Assembly: GCA_905236315.1 (NCBI GenBank)
Contig: CAJOPO010000086.1
Span: 1-5,596, forward strand
Length of the DNA stretch: 5,596 bases
Direction of reading: 5' to 3'
Source of the DNA: an uncultured Treponema sp.
GTDB taxonomy: Bacteria > Spirochaetota > Spirochaetia > Treponematales > Treponemataceae
Part shown: one piece after another, positions 1 to 5,175 of the stretch
Position numbering within the stretch: the stretch's first letter is position 1
Layout: the number at the start of each line of letters is the position of its first letter
Notes under the pieces: generated by a model
The model's database searches: none
Told to the model about the DNA's origin: nothing
What the model saw: only the letters and a program-made list of their open reading frames with translations
Program-made: the position numbers and the translations under genes

Positions 1-16
1 CTTCTTATAAAAGAAG
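1..16 (+). other. Small AT-rich hairpin at the window edge
   Basis: CTTCTT (1-6) and AAGAAG (11-16) are exact reverse complements around a four-base loop, ATAA. The window starts at the first base of the stem, so the hairpin could be longer and could be the end of a terminator or spacer belonging to an upstream gene. No function can be assigned. Confidence 0.4.
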
Positions 17-67
17 TCGTCTTATGGACGAAAAACAGTAACTACTGTGACCGTCCTATGGACGGTC
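17..67 (+). promoter_or_regulatory. Folded leader with mutually exclusive hairpins upstream of the AAA+ gene
   Basis: Four complementary segments can be read directly. Segment 1 (17-22) pairs with segment 2 (26-31) around a TAT loop. Segment 3 (49-56) pairs perfectly over 8 bp with segment 4 (60-67), again around a TAT loop. Alternatively segment 2 (GGACG, 26-30) pairs with segment 3 (CGTCC, 52-56), enclosing a 5-bp hairpin (ACAGT 35-39 with ACTGT 44-48). The 3:4 hairpin is followed by a U-rich tract (68-80), so it resembles an intrinsic terminator, and 2:3 would act as an antiterminator. The repeats 18-30 and 52-64 match at 12 of 13 positions, so paired protein-binding operators are an alternative reading. 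It matches no riboswitch class that I recognise. Confidence 0.55.
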
Positions 68-80
68 TATATTTTATTTT
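49..80 (+). terminator. Terminator-like hairpin just before the AAA+ gene's ribosome-binding site
   Basis: An 8-bp GC-containing stem (49-56 with 60-67, TAT triloop) is followed by a broken U-rich tract (TATATTTTATTTT, 68-80). The GGAGG ribosome-binding site (81-85) follows at once, leaving no room for a promoter between terminator and gene. It may end an upstream transcript, attenuate, or stabilise the 5' end of a processed RNA. The interrupted T tract makes termination uncertain. Confidence 0.45.
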
Positions 81-95
81 GGAGGTTAAATTAAT

Positions 96-1985
96 ATGTC
101 TTTAAGTTATTTACAATTTGGGTCAGATTCATTTAAAGGGGAGCTACAGTCCATGAAGCCAAGATACCCTGCCGATGAAGTAAGGTGTTCGTGGAATAAC
201 ACAAAAAACTCATGTTCCGTCTCAGGAAATCTGTGGGACGCAGTAAAAATCCTAAATGGCACTTCAAACAGAAAGTGTTATATAGGTGCTTGTGGAAACG
301 GCTATGTAATAGAGCTTGATGCATTAAACTCGAAAGAGGTTCAAGTAGCAAAAGTTACATTTGATAAAAACAGAAATGTTACTGTCAAAGCTGCAACAAT
401 TGATACTACTCTTTCATCAACAGTATTAGCCGCAAAATACGTTATTTTTGAAAAGGCTACAGGCGTAGGTTATACAGGTACTGCTGTACTTTTAGCTTTA
501 GTGTTGAAGCTTGTTTCAGAAAATGACGAAATTAAAAGCTGCTATGAGGATCTGATTCCTTACACAAAGCATGCCGATGATGACAAAGCATTCTGGGGTG
601 AAATCAATAATGGCGAGGCAGAAAACTTAAATAGTTTTGCTTTAAAGCTTGCCAAACTTACTGATTGTATCTACAGAAACATTACAGATGCAGGTACTAA
701 TAATGCGAATGTACGTCTGTATGTTCCAGAAAAGAACAGACCAGACAACAACGCTGATAAGAGCAATTGCATGAAAGTGTTGTCGCAGGGAGATCTGAAA
801 ACTAAGGTCAAAGAAGATATCCTTGGTTCTCCTAGATATTTTACTGCACAGAAATCCTCTAAAGTTTCTTTAACGGATTTCGCTTTAGATACAAGCTATA
901 CAGATAAGGAAAAATTGCTTATTCCAAATCTTGATGGGCTTGATATTCCTGAATGGACAAAGAGTGCTGCAAAGTATTGTAAACTTTCTTCAAAGTATGC
1001 AGAACCAATTAGAACATTTTTCTTTGTAGGTCCTGCAGGTTGTGGTAAATCCGTAGGTTCAAGAATTCTTTCTGGATTACTTGGATTAGTATATGACATT
1101 ATCACTTGCAACCCTGACATGGAAATCTTCGATTTCATCGGTCAGATATACCCTAATACAACCAATAAGGCTTTAGATTTTAATGGCGTTAGAAAAGAAA
1201 TGGGTCTTCCTAGTGTTTCTGACATTATGATGGATCCTGATTCCTCTTTCATAAAAATCTATAAAAGAAAGCCAACTGGTAATGTAGATGAGGGCGAGCT
1301 TATTGAAACTATGATAAATCTAGTAAATAAGCGAGTTGCAAAAAGACTTGAAGGAAAAGATTACAAGTACGTTGAAGGCCCGCTCACAAAAGCTATCAGA
1401 TACGGATATGCTGTAGAAATACAGGAGATTGGTATTGTAAAACGAGCAGGTGTAGCTGTTGGTCTTAACGCACTTCTTGAAACAGGAAAAAATGCTTTCA
1501 TTACTCTTCCAACTGGAGAGTGCCTAAAGAAACATAAAAATGCTGTAATCATCTTTACATCAAATAATGGATATGTTGGTACAGCAAATCTCAATCAATC
1601 AGTTCTTTCTCGTATGGGTGATGTTCGTTACTTCCAGAACGAAAAAGTTAGTGTCATGGTTGAGAGAACATTAAAAGTTGTTCCAGACTTTTATTCTAAA
1701 GATATGCTTAAAGAAATGGCTGAAGTGGTACAAGATATCAATAAATATTGCCAAGATAAGGGTATCGACGATGGAGTTTGTGGACAACGAGAACTCAATA
1801 ATTGGGCTATTGAAATTATGTGTGACCTCGAAGATATGGGCGAAACAGAGGCAAATGCTGATATTATCAGAGAATGTGCTCAAAGAACCGTAATTAACAA
1901 GGTGTCACAAGATGAAGAAGCTATAGCAGAAGTAGCTACTGGCTGTATTGATGCTAAGTTTGGTGAATGCTCAATGTATGAGTAA
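96..1985 (+). CDS. MoxR/CobS-type AAA+ ATPase with an unassigned N-terminal region
   Basis: This is an ATP-driven remodelling protein, presumably acting in the cytoplasm as a hexameric ring. Residues 1-~250 match no domain I recognise; the AAA+ core spans roughly 280-600. Visible motifs are Walker A GPAGCGKS (312-319), a Walker B-like segment AVEIQEI (439-445) with Gln443 where Asp is usual and Glu444 retained, sensor 1 IIFTSN (485-490), a likely arginine finger at Arg506 (SVLSRMGD), and a sensor 2-like Arg565 (GQRELNNW). About 120 residues separate Walker A from Walker B, more than in minimal MoxR proteins. The start is set by GGAGG at 81-85, ten bases before the ATG. The VWA-domain gene follows 54 bases downstream, the classic MoxR-VWA or CobS-CobT arrangement. 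Family assignment is firm; substrate is unknown. Cobalt insertion is unlikely because no chelatase large subunit is present. Confidence 0.93.
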   Translation: MSLSYLQFGSDSFKGELQSMKPRYPADEVRCSWNNTKNSCSVSGNLWDAVKILNGTSNRKCYIGACGNGYVIELDALNSKEVQVAKVTFDKNRNVTVKAATIDTTLSSTVLAAKYVIFEKATGVGYTGTAVLLALVLKLVSENDEIKSCYEDLIPYTKHADDDKAFWGEINNGEAENLNSFALKLAKLTDCIYRNITDAGTNNANVRLYVPEKNRPDNNADKSNCMKVLSQGDLKTKVKEDILGSPRYFTAQKSSKVSLTDFALDTSYTDKEKLLIPNLDGLDIPEWTKSAAKYCKLSSKYAEPIRTFFFVGPAGCGKSVGSRILSGLLGLVYDIITCNPDMEIFDFIGQIYPNTTNKALDFNGVRKEMGLPSVSDIMMDPDSSFIKIYKRKPTGNVDEGELIETMINLVNKRVAKRLEGKDYKYVEGPLTKAIRYGYAVEIQEIGIVKRAGVAVGLNALLETGKNAFITLPTGECLKKHKNAVIIFTSNNGYVGTANLNQSVLSRMGDVRYFQNEKVSVMVERTLKVVPDFYSKDMLKEMAEVVQDINKYCQDKGIDDGVCGQRELNNWAIEIMCDLEDMGETEANADIIRECAQRTVINKVSQDEEAIAEVATGCIDAKFGECSMYE

Positions 1986-1990
1986 TTTTT

Positions 1991-2022
1991 AGCAAGGAAG
2001 AATTCTTCCTTGCTGATTTTTT
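1991..2022 (+). terminator. Perfect 24-base palindrome plus T6 between the AAA+ and VWA genes
   Basis: Bases 1991-2014 are a perfect inverted repeat centred on GAATTC, which in RNA makes a 10-bp stem with an AATT loop. Two bases later comes a run of six Ts (2017-2022), the form of an intrinsic terminator. It starts five bases after the AAA+ stop codon and abuts the next ribosome-binding site. No promoter is visible downstream of it, so the VWA gene probably depends on readthrough, antitermination or RNA processing. An intercistronic stabilising hairpin is the alternative. Confidence 0.7.
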
Positions 2023-2030
2023 AAGGAGGA
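2023..2030 (+). promoter_or_regulatory. Ribosome-binding site of the VWA gene, abutting the terminator T tract
   Basis: AAGGAGGA lies nine bases before the ATG at 2040 and is a near-perfect Shine-Dalgarno sequence. It begins at the base after the T6 tract of the preceding hairpin, so any transcript that terminates there loses this site. It fixes the start codon of the VWA gene. Confidence 0.8.
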
Positions 2031-2039
2031 AAAATAAAC

Positions 2040-4205
2040 ATGAACTTCAAAAATAGCTTAAAAAGAGCTATATCAGAAGAAAGAGATAAACTTACTGATA
2101 AAGATGTTTTTCTTTCATCTGCCTTTAAAGATTTTGCTGAAAGCTTACTAAGGGGTGTAGGTAAAATCTATCAGATGCCTAGTTTTAAAATAAACGTGTT
2201 CTGGGGAACTGACAAGGATTATGTTGCTTGCGTTAGCGAAAATTGCGAATTTAATCTCAATGCAAATAATGTATATGTGCAGGGATTAAGCAGAAAAGAA
2301 AGATTCCCTGCCTTAATCGGTTGTTTATGTCACGAAGTTAGCCATAGACTATGGACTGATTTCAAAGACGAAAACAGAATTGCACGTCAAATTATGATAG
2401 GCACTATTCAATCATATGAAGCAAAAGCTTTAAATGATTATATGCAAAACTTTCCTGAACAACGTCCTCAATTAAAAGGATTATTCCTAAAGATTACAAA
2501 TATTATTGAGGATGGAGCCATTGAGCGTACTTTTGCTAAAACCTACATGGGCTATCGAAAGTATCTCATAGCAATGAGACAAATTGCTTCGGCTCAAGAG
2601 AAAGCGTATGTTGAAGCAAACGGTGCATCTGGAGACACAATAACAGATTTTCTTAATTTGTTACTCAACTATGCGGTTAACGGTTTTGAACCAGAGAATT
2701 TTGATAATATTGAAGCTGTAGACGCTTTAGAATATCTAAAGCCTACCATTAATGCCTCACTTATAGAGCAAAGTTCAAAGAAACGTAATGTATATTGCAT
2801 AACTATTCTTTCTGAACTTATATATTTTCTGCAGAAAAAAGAAGAAGAAAAAAAGAATAATCAAAATCAGTCTTCTGATAGCGATAATTCAGATTCTTCT
2901 AATGATTCATCAGAAAATAATTCAGACTCTGGCAATAGTGGTAACGATTCAAACGACAATAATTCTTCATCTGCCGATAGCAATAATTCATCAAACAATG
3001 ATGAAAATAGCGACGGCGATGGAAATAGTCAAGGTTCAAGTGCTTCAAATAACAACTTAGATTTGTCAGAAGATTTAGCTGACGAACAGGGAGATACATC
3101 TAATGCAGGTTACTCTCCTCTTGAAGGTGAAAATGATTCTTCTGACTCCTCGCAAGGAAAGATGCAATCTACACCTAATATGCAGCAAGATGGCGTATTT
3201 GACCATAGTGATTGTTCTGATGAAATTTCAAAAGTTGAAAACGATGTTGCTCAGGAAAAAGTAGAAAAACAAAGGGAAAAGGATATTCAAAGACAATGTG
3301 ATACTTTAAAGTCTAACATGGATTTTGGAGACTATCACAAGGGTGTTACTTCAACAGTTAAGCGTATCACAGATACCTCAAAGCCTAACGATTTTGATGA
3401 ATTGAACAAGGAATGCGATACAATCCTTAAAAGATTAATTAAAGAGTGGGCTAAGCAGATACACGACTTGCAGACTGGAGATAATCTTAATGGGTTGTAT
3501 TCTGGTCGTAGGCTTAAACAGGCCTATAGAACAGACCTTAAGAGATTTTCATCAAAGAAAGCTCCAGAAAATATTCCAGATATGAGTATTTGTTTACTCA
3601 TTGACATGTCTGGTTCGATGTATGGAGATTCTATACAAGCCGCAAGAAAAAGTGCAATGTTGATTTACAAGTTTTGTCAGGAAATGGACATCAGGTTCTG
3701 TTGCTACGGACATCAAACAACTAGAGACGTTAGGTTGAGTTCATTCGCAGAATTTGATTCTATTGATGGTAGAGATATTTACAGAATTGCAAATATCGAA
3801 AACTATGCAGGCGGTTGTAATCGTGATGGTTATGCTCTTCGTTATTGTGCCGAGAAGTTATCAAAAGAGCAATCTGCTCAAAAGATGTTAATTATAATTT
3901 CGGATGGCGCACCAAATGATGACGGGTATGGATTTAGATTTTATCCTAATAAGCCTAACAATTACGAATTAAAGCAATCTGGTAATGCAAAACTTGACAT
4001 TATGGATATCGAGAAACTTTGTTCAAAGGAAAATATCTCGATAATTACAGCAGGGATTGGAGAAGCTGCTGACGAGATTAAAGATTTGTATGCTTATGGA
4101 GTCTCAAAGAAAATTGCACCGCAGTTTTTAGAGATTACAGATTTAAGCAAAATGCCAAAGCGTTTCGTTGAAATTCTAAAAAAGGAAATCGACAAACAAC
4201 GCTAA
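2040..4205 (+). CDS. Metallopeptidase-like and CobT-type VWA domain protein, probable partner of the AAA+ ATPase
   Basis: The probable substrate-recruiting or adaptor partner of the upstream ATPase. Residues 1-~265 form a zincin-like domain with HEVSH (98-102) and a later NIIEDGAIE segment (154-162) that could supply the third metal ligand. Residues ~274-375 are a disordered Ser/Asn/Asp-rich linker. Residues ~395-500 are charged and helical, and ~510-720 form a VWA domain. The VWA part has the MIDAS motif DMSGSM (522-527), GGCNRDGYAL (591-600) and ISDGAPNDD (620-628); the last two resemble CobT more than generic VWA proteins. Cys593 sits where many VWA domains have the MIDAS Thr. There is no signal peptide or membrane segment. 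An in-frame slippery heptamer at 2849-2855 may yield a 273-residue N-terminal product. Whether the peptidase-like domain cleaves anything is unknown; many such domains in VWA proteins are uncharacterised. Confidence 0.9.
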   Translation: MNFKNSLKRAISEERDKLTDKDVFLSSAFKDFAESLLRGVGKIYQMPSFKINVFWGTDKDYVACVSENCEFNLNANNVYVQGLSRKERFPALIGCLCHEVSHRLWTDFKDENRIARQIMIGTIQSYEAKALNDYMQNFPEQRPQLKGLFLKITNIIEDGAIERTFAKTYMGYRKYLIAMRQIASAQEKAYVEANGASGDTITDFLNLLLNYAVNGFEPENFDNIEAVDALEYLKPTINASLIEQSSKKRNVYCITILSELIYFLQKKEEEKKNNQNQSSDSDNSDSSNDSSENNSDSGNSGNDSNDNNSSSADSNNSSNNDENSDGDGNSQGSSASNNNLDLSEDLADEQGDTSNAGYSPLEGENDSSDSSQGKMQSTPNMQQDGVFDHSDCSDEISKVENDVAQEKVEKQREKDIQRQCDTLKSNMDFGDYHKGVTSTVKRITDTSKPNDFDELNKECDTILKRLIKEWAKQIHDLQTGDNLNGLYSGRRLKQAYRTDLKRFSSKKAPENIPDMSICLLIDMSGSMYGDSIQAARKSAMLIYKFCQEMDIRFCCYGHQTTRDVRLSSFAEFDSIDGRDIYRIANIENYAGGCNRDGYALRYCAEKLSKEQSAQKMLIIISDGAPNDDGYGFRFYPNKPNNYELKQSGNAKLDIMDIEKLCSKENISIITAGIGEAADEIKDLYAYGVSKKIAPQFLEITDLSKMPKRFVEILKKEIDKQR
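2849..2860 (+). promoter_or_regulatory. Candidate -1 programmed frameshift site (A_AAA_AAG) with immediate -1 stop
   Basis: In the gene's reading frame the heptamer A_AAA_AAG occupies 2849-2855 (end of Glu270, Lys271, Lys272). Slipping back one base gives the -1 codons GAA and then TAA (2858-2860), ending a 273-residue product that contains only the metallopeptidase-like domain. A small hairpin (ATCAG 2866-2870 with CTGAT 2875-2879) starts ten bases downstream, and TTCTGAT (2873-2879) could instead pair with ATCAGAA (2909-2915). No clear upstream Shine-Dalgarno stimulator is seen. Lys/Glu-rich AT-rich codons make such heptamers fairly common, so this is only a candidate. Confidence 0.4.
2859..3059 (+). 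repeat. Low-complexity Ser/Asn/Asp-coding tract (linker of the VWA protein)
   Basis: Codons for residues 274-340 are almost all Asn, Ser, Asp, Gly or Glu (AAT, TCT, TCA, GAT). This produces an irregular low-complexity repeat at DNA level and an acidic, flexible linker at protein level. It joins the metallopeptidase-like and VWA domains. CobT-family proteins are known to have an acidic disordered segment before the VWA domain, and this resembles it. Length variation between relatives is to be expected here. Confidence 0.8.
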
Positions 4206-4212
4206 ATAAAGA

Positions 4213-4272
4213 CCCTTTATAAGGGCAACGATGGAGATAATATCAAGAGTCGTTAGCCCTTTGGGAGGGGCT
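4213..4272 (+). promoter_or_regulatory. Switch-like folded leader upstream of the 63-codon gene
   Basis: Segment 1 CCCTT (4213-4217) pairs with segment 2 AAGGG (4221-4225) around a TAT loop. Segment 2, extended as AAGGGCAACGA (4221-4231), pairs instead with TCGTT (4250-4254) plus GCCCTT (4256-4261), giving 11 bp with one bulged A. That segment 3 (4255-4261) also pairs with AGGGGCT (4266-4272) around TGGG. The third hairpin contains the Shine-Dalgarno GGGAGGGG (4263-4270), so forming it would hide the start site, while the long 2:3 stem would free it. The scheme mirrors the leader at 17-67. No known riboswitch is recognised, and the ligand or trigger, if any, is unknown. Confidence 0.55.
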
Positions 4273-4275
4273 TTT
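4255..4275 (+). terminator. Terminator-like or ribosome-binding-site-sequestering hairpin before the 63-codon gene
   Basis: AGCCCTT (4255-4261) and AGGGGCT (4266-4272) form a 7-bp stem with one G-U pair and a TGGG loop, followed by a short TTTT (4272-4275). The T run is weak for termination. Because the Shine-Dalgarno lies in the loop and 3' arm, translational control is the better reading. It could also serve as a weak terminator for the VWA gene that ends at 4205. Confidence 0.4.
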
Positions 4276-4277
4276 AC

Positions 4278-4469
4278 ATGAAATTAGAAAACTTTAAGAA
4301 CAAAAATAACGGATTCCAAGAGTCTATTAGAGTTGACGCTAGAAAAATTTTAAACGGCGAACACGACGAAGAACATAAAAACAGATTAATCGACAAACTG
4401 CGAGTCTTAAGAATACTGGATAATGGTTCTGAACTCGAAGAATTTTGTTATAAAGTTCTAAACAGCTAA
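4278..4469 (+). CDS. Small 63-residue protein of unknown function
   Basis: I do not recognise this protein. It is short, charged and probably helical (Lys, Arg, Glu and Asp rich), with one cysteine near the C-terminus and no signal peptide or membrane segment. The start is supported by GGGAGGGG (4263-4270), which ends seven bases before the ATG; that Shine-Dalgarno is embedded in a hairpin. The gene lies 72 bases after the VWA gene on the same strand and ends just before a strong bidirectional terminator, so it looks like the last gene of the ATPase-VWA group. Its own structured leader argues that it is a real, regulated gene. A small accessory or regulatory protein is a guess only. Confidence 0.7.
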   Translation: MKLENFKNKNNGFQESIRVDARKILNGEHDEEHKNRLIDKLRVLRILDNGSELEEFCYKVLNS

Positions 4470-4472
4470 AAT

Positions 4473-4511
4473 AAAAAGGAGGTGAAACTATTATAGTTCA
4501 TCTCCTTTTTT
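4473..4511. terminator. Strong bidirectional intrinsic terminator between convergent genes
   Basis: The arm starting AAAAAGGAG (4473-4481) pairs with CTCCTTTTT (4502-4510) and the stem continues inward to a TTA loop (4491-4493). This gives about 18 bp with one G-U pair and one bulged A. On the plus strand it ends in T6 (4506-4511); on the minus strand the A-rich 5' side supplies the U tract. It ends transcription of the 63-codon gene and of the opposing 158-codon gene, whose TAA stop (4512-4510) overlaps the stem. Confidence 0.9.
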
Positions 4512-4986
4512 AATGCATTGAACAAAGTTGTTCGCTCGCAGAAATAGCATCTAATAGTAATTTATAATCGTCCTTCCACAAAGAGTCTTTTAATAGATTG
4601 TAATATTTAAAGGCATAAAATTTATATTCTTCTTCTAAAAGAGTCCCATTTAAATTACAAGCTTCATTTGTTAAATCCCAGTTAGTAAATTGCTTATCAT
4701 CAGTATATCTTCTGACATATGTTGTCATAGAGTCATTTAAACGCATGTAAATGTAAGCTAAATATTTTTTGTTTTTAATTGATAGTAATTCTAAATTATC
4801 GATTCTATCAACATCCTTTAGTAGGCTTTTTTTATTGGTGTCAAAAGAAAATAATTCACGAGCTGCTCTCTCATCATAATTCTTAATCTGATTATCTATT
4901 TTTTCGCATCTTTCAGGAGTTAATTCTTTTTCCAACTCTTTGAATGCCCGTACAACTTCAAAATCATTATAAACTTCATTACTCAT
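4510..4986 (-). CDS. 158-residue soluble, mostly helical protein of unknown function
   Basis: I do not recognise this protein. It is highly charged and predicted all-helical, with no signal peptide, membrane segment or catalytic signature. Aromatic residues cluster in the C-terminal half (YKFYAFKYYNLL, about 121-132). The ATG is supported by GGAGA six bases upstream (4997-4993 on the minus strand). The gene is alone on its strand, convergent with the ATPase-VWA group and divergent from ssb. It is bounded by a strong terminator and carries a consensus sigma-A promoter. Sampled stretches run near 25-30% GC, below about 37-45% in sampled stretches of its neighbours, which suggests separate acquisition. 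In a phage this layout is typical of a moron or early host-takeover gene. That role is inferred from context, not from the protein. Confidence 0.82.
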   Translation of the reverse strand: MSNEVYNDFEVVRAFKELEKELTPERCEKIDNQIKNYDERAARELFSFDTNKKSLLKDVDRIDNLELLSIKNKKYLAYIYMRLNDSMTTYVRRYTDDKQFTNWDLTNEACNLNGTLLEEEYKFYAFKYYNLLKDSLWKDDYKLLLDAISASEQLCSMH

Positions 4987-5019
4987 AAAAAATCTCCAAA
5001 ATTATTAACTATATAATAT

Positions 5020-5048
5020 ATTATAGCTTACTATCACTTTTATGTCAA
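5020..5048 (-). promoter_or_regulatory. Perfect sigma-A consensus promoter for the 158-codon gene
   Basis: Reading the minus strand, TTGACA (5048-5043) and TATAAT (5025-5020) are both exact consensus hexamers with an exact 17-base spacer. The start of transcription would fall near 5013, giving a 5' leader of about 27 bases before the ATG at 4986. The -10 element lies in a 14-base AT-only palindrome (5012-5025), which might be a repressor site or just AT bias. Confidence 0.88.
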
Positions 5049-5068
5049 ATTTTTTATTTTAAAATTAT

Positions 5069-5097
5069 TTGCATAATTTTGATAAATGTGATATCAT
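5069..5097 (+). promoter_or_regulatory. Sigma-A promoter, extended -10 type, for ssb
   Basis: TTGCAT (5069-5074) and TATCAT (5092-5097) are separated by 17 bases, with a TGA just before the -10 hexamer that fits the extended -10 pattern. Transcription would start near 5104. The -10 region contains the palindrome TGATATCA (5089-5096), a possible operator. It is arranged divergently with the promoter at 5020-5048. Confidence 0.72.
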
Positions 5098-5128
5098 GTT
5101 TTTGTTAATAAATAAAACAAACTAATAA

Positions 5129-5175
5129 CCCCGACATAAGGAGAGCAAAGCATACCCTTATGTGGGGCTTTTTTT
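5129..5175 (+). terminator. Strong intrinsic terminator inside the ssb leader
   Basis: CCCC (5129-5132) plus ACATAAGG (5134-5141) pairs with CCTTATGT plus GGGG (5156-5167), giving 12 bp with one bulged G and a 14-base loop, followed by T7 (5169-5175). It lies about 25 bases downstream of the predicted start of transcription and 32 bases before the ssb ATG. It could end most transcripts as an RNA of about 70 bases. No convincing antiterminator partner was found, so it is either an attenuator relieved in trans, an incomplete terminator, or the end of a small RNA gene. Confidence 0.8.

Noticed and set aside
18..64. Possible CRISPR repeat pair (CGTCTTATGGACG and CGTCCTATGGACG)
   Set aside because: Only two copies, 13 bases long and 34 bases apart, each self-complementary; better explained as leader hairpins or operators.
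45..73. Promoter for the AAA+ gene using TATATT (68-73) as -10
   Set aside because: The -35 position, 17 bases upstream, reads CTGTGA, far from TTGACA, and the -10 overlaps the U-rich flank of a hairpin.
133..351. Minus-strand open frame of 72 codons inside the AAA+ gene
   Set aside because: No ribosome-binding site, no recognisable protein, and it is antisense to a well-supported gene; the same applies to minus-strand frames at 896-1138, 1361-1594 and 1671-1883.
1678..1893. Plus-strand open frame of 71 codons inside the AAA+ gene
   Set aside because: Fully contained in the sensor-2 region of the ATPase in another frame, without its own ribosome-binding site.
2835..2841. First A-run (AAAAAAG) in the VWA gene as a slippery site
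   Set aside because: The bases read AAA AAA G in frame, not A AAA AAG, so simultaneous -1 slippage of both tRNAs in the standard pattern does not fit.
2899..3099. Minus-strand open frame opposite the Ser/Asn/Asp tract
   Set aside because: The apparent Tyr/Leu/Asn-rich protein is the antisense of low-complexity codons, and it has no translation signals.
96..4205. Genuine cobaltochelatase CobS-CobT for vitamin B12 synthesis
   Set aside because: No CobN or other cobalamin gene is present, the ATPase has a large foreign N-terminal region, and the VWA protein has an added HExxH domain; the similarity is at family level.
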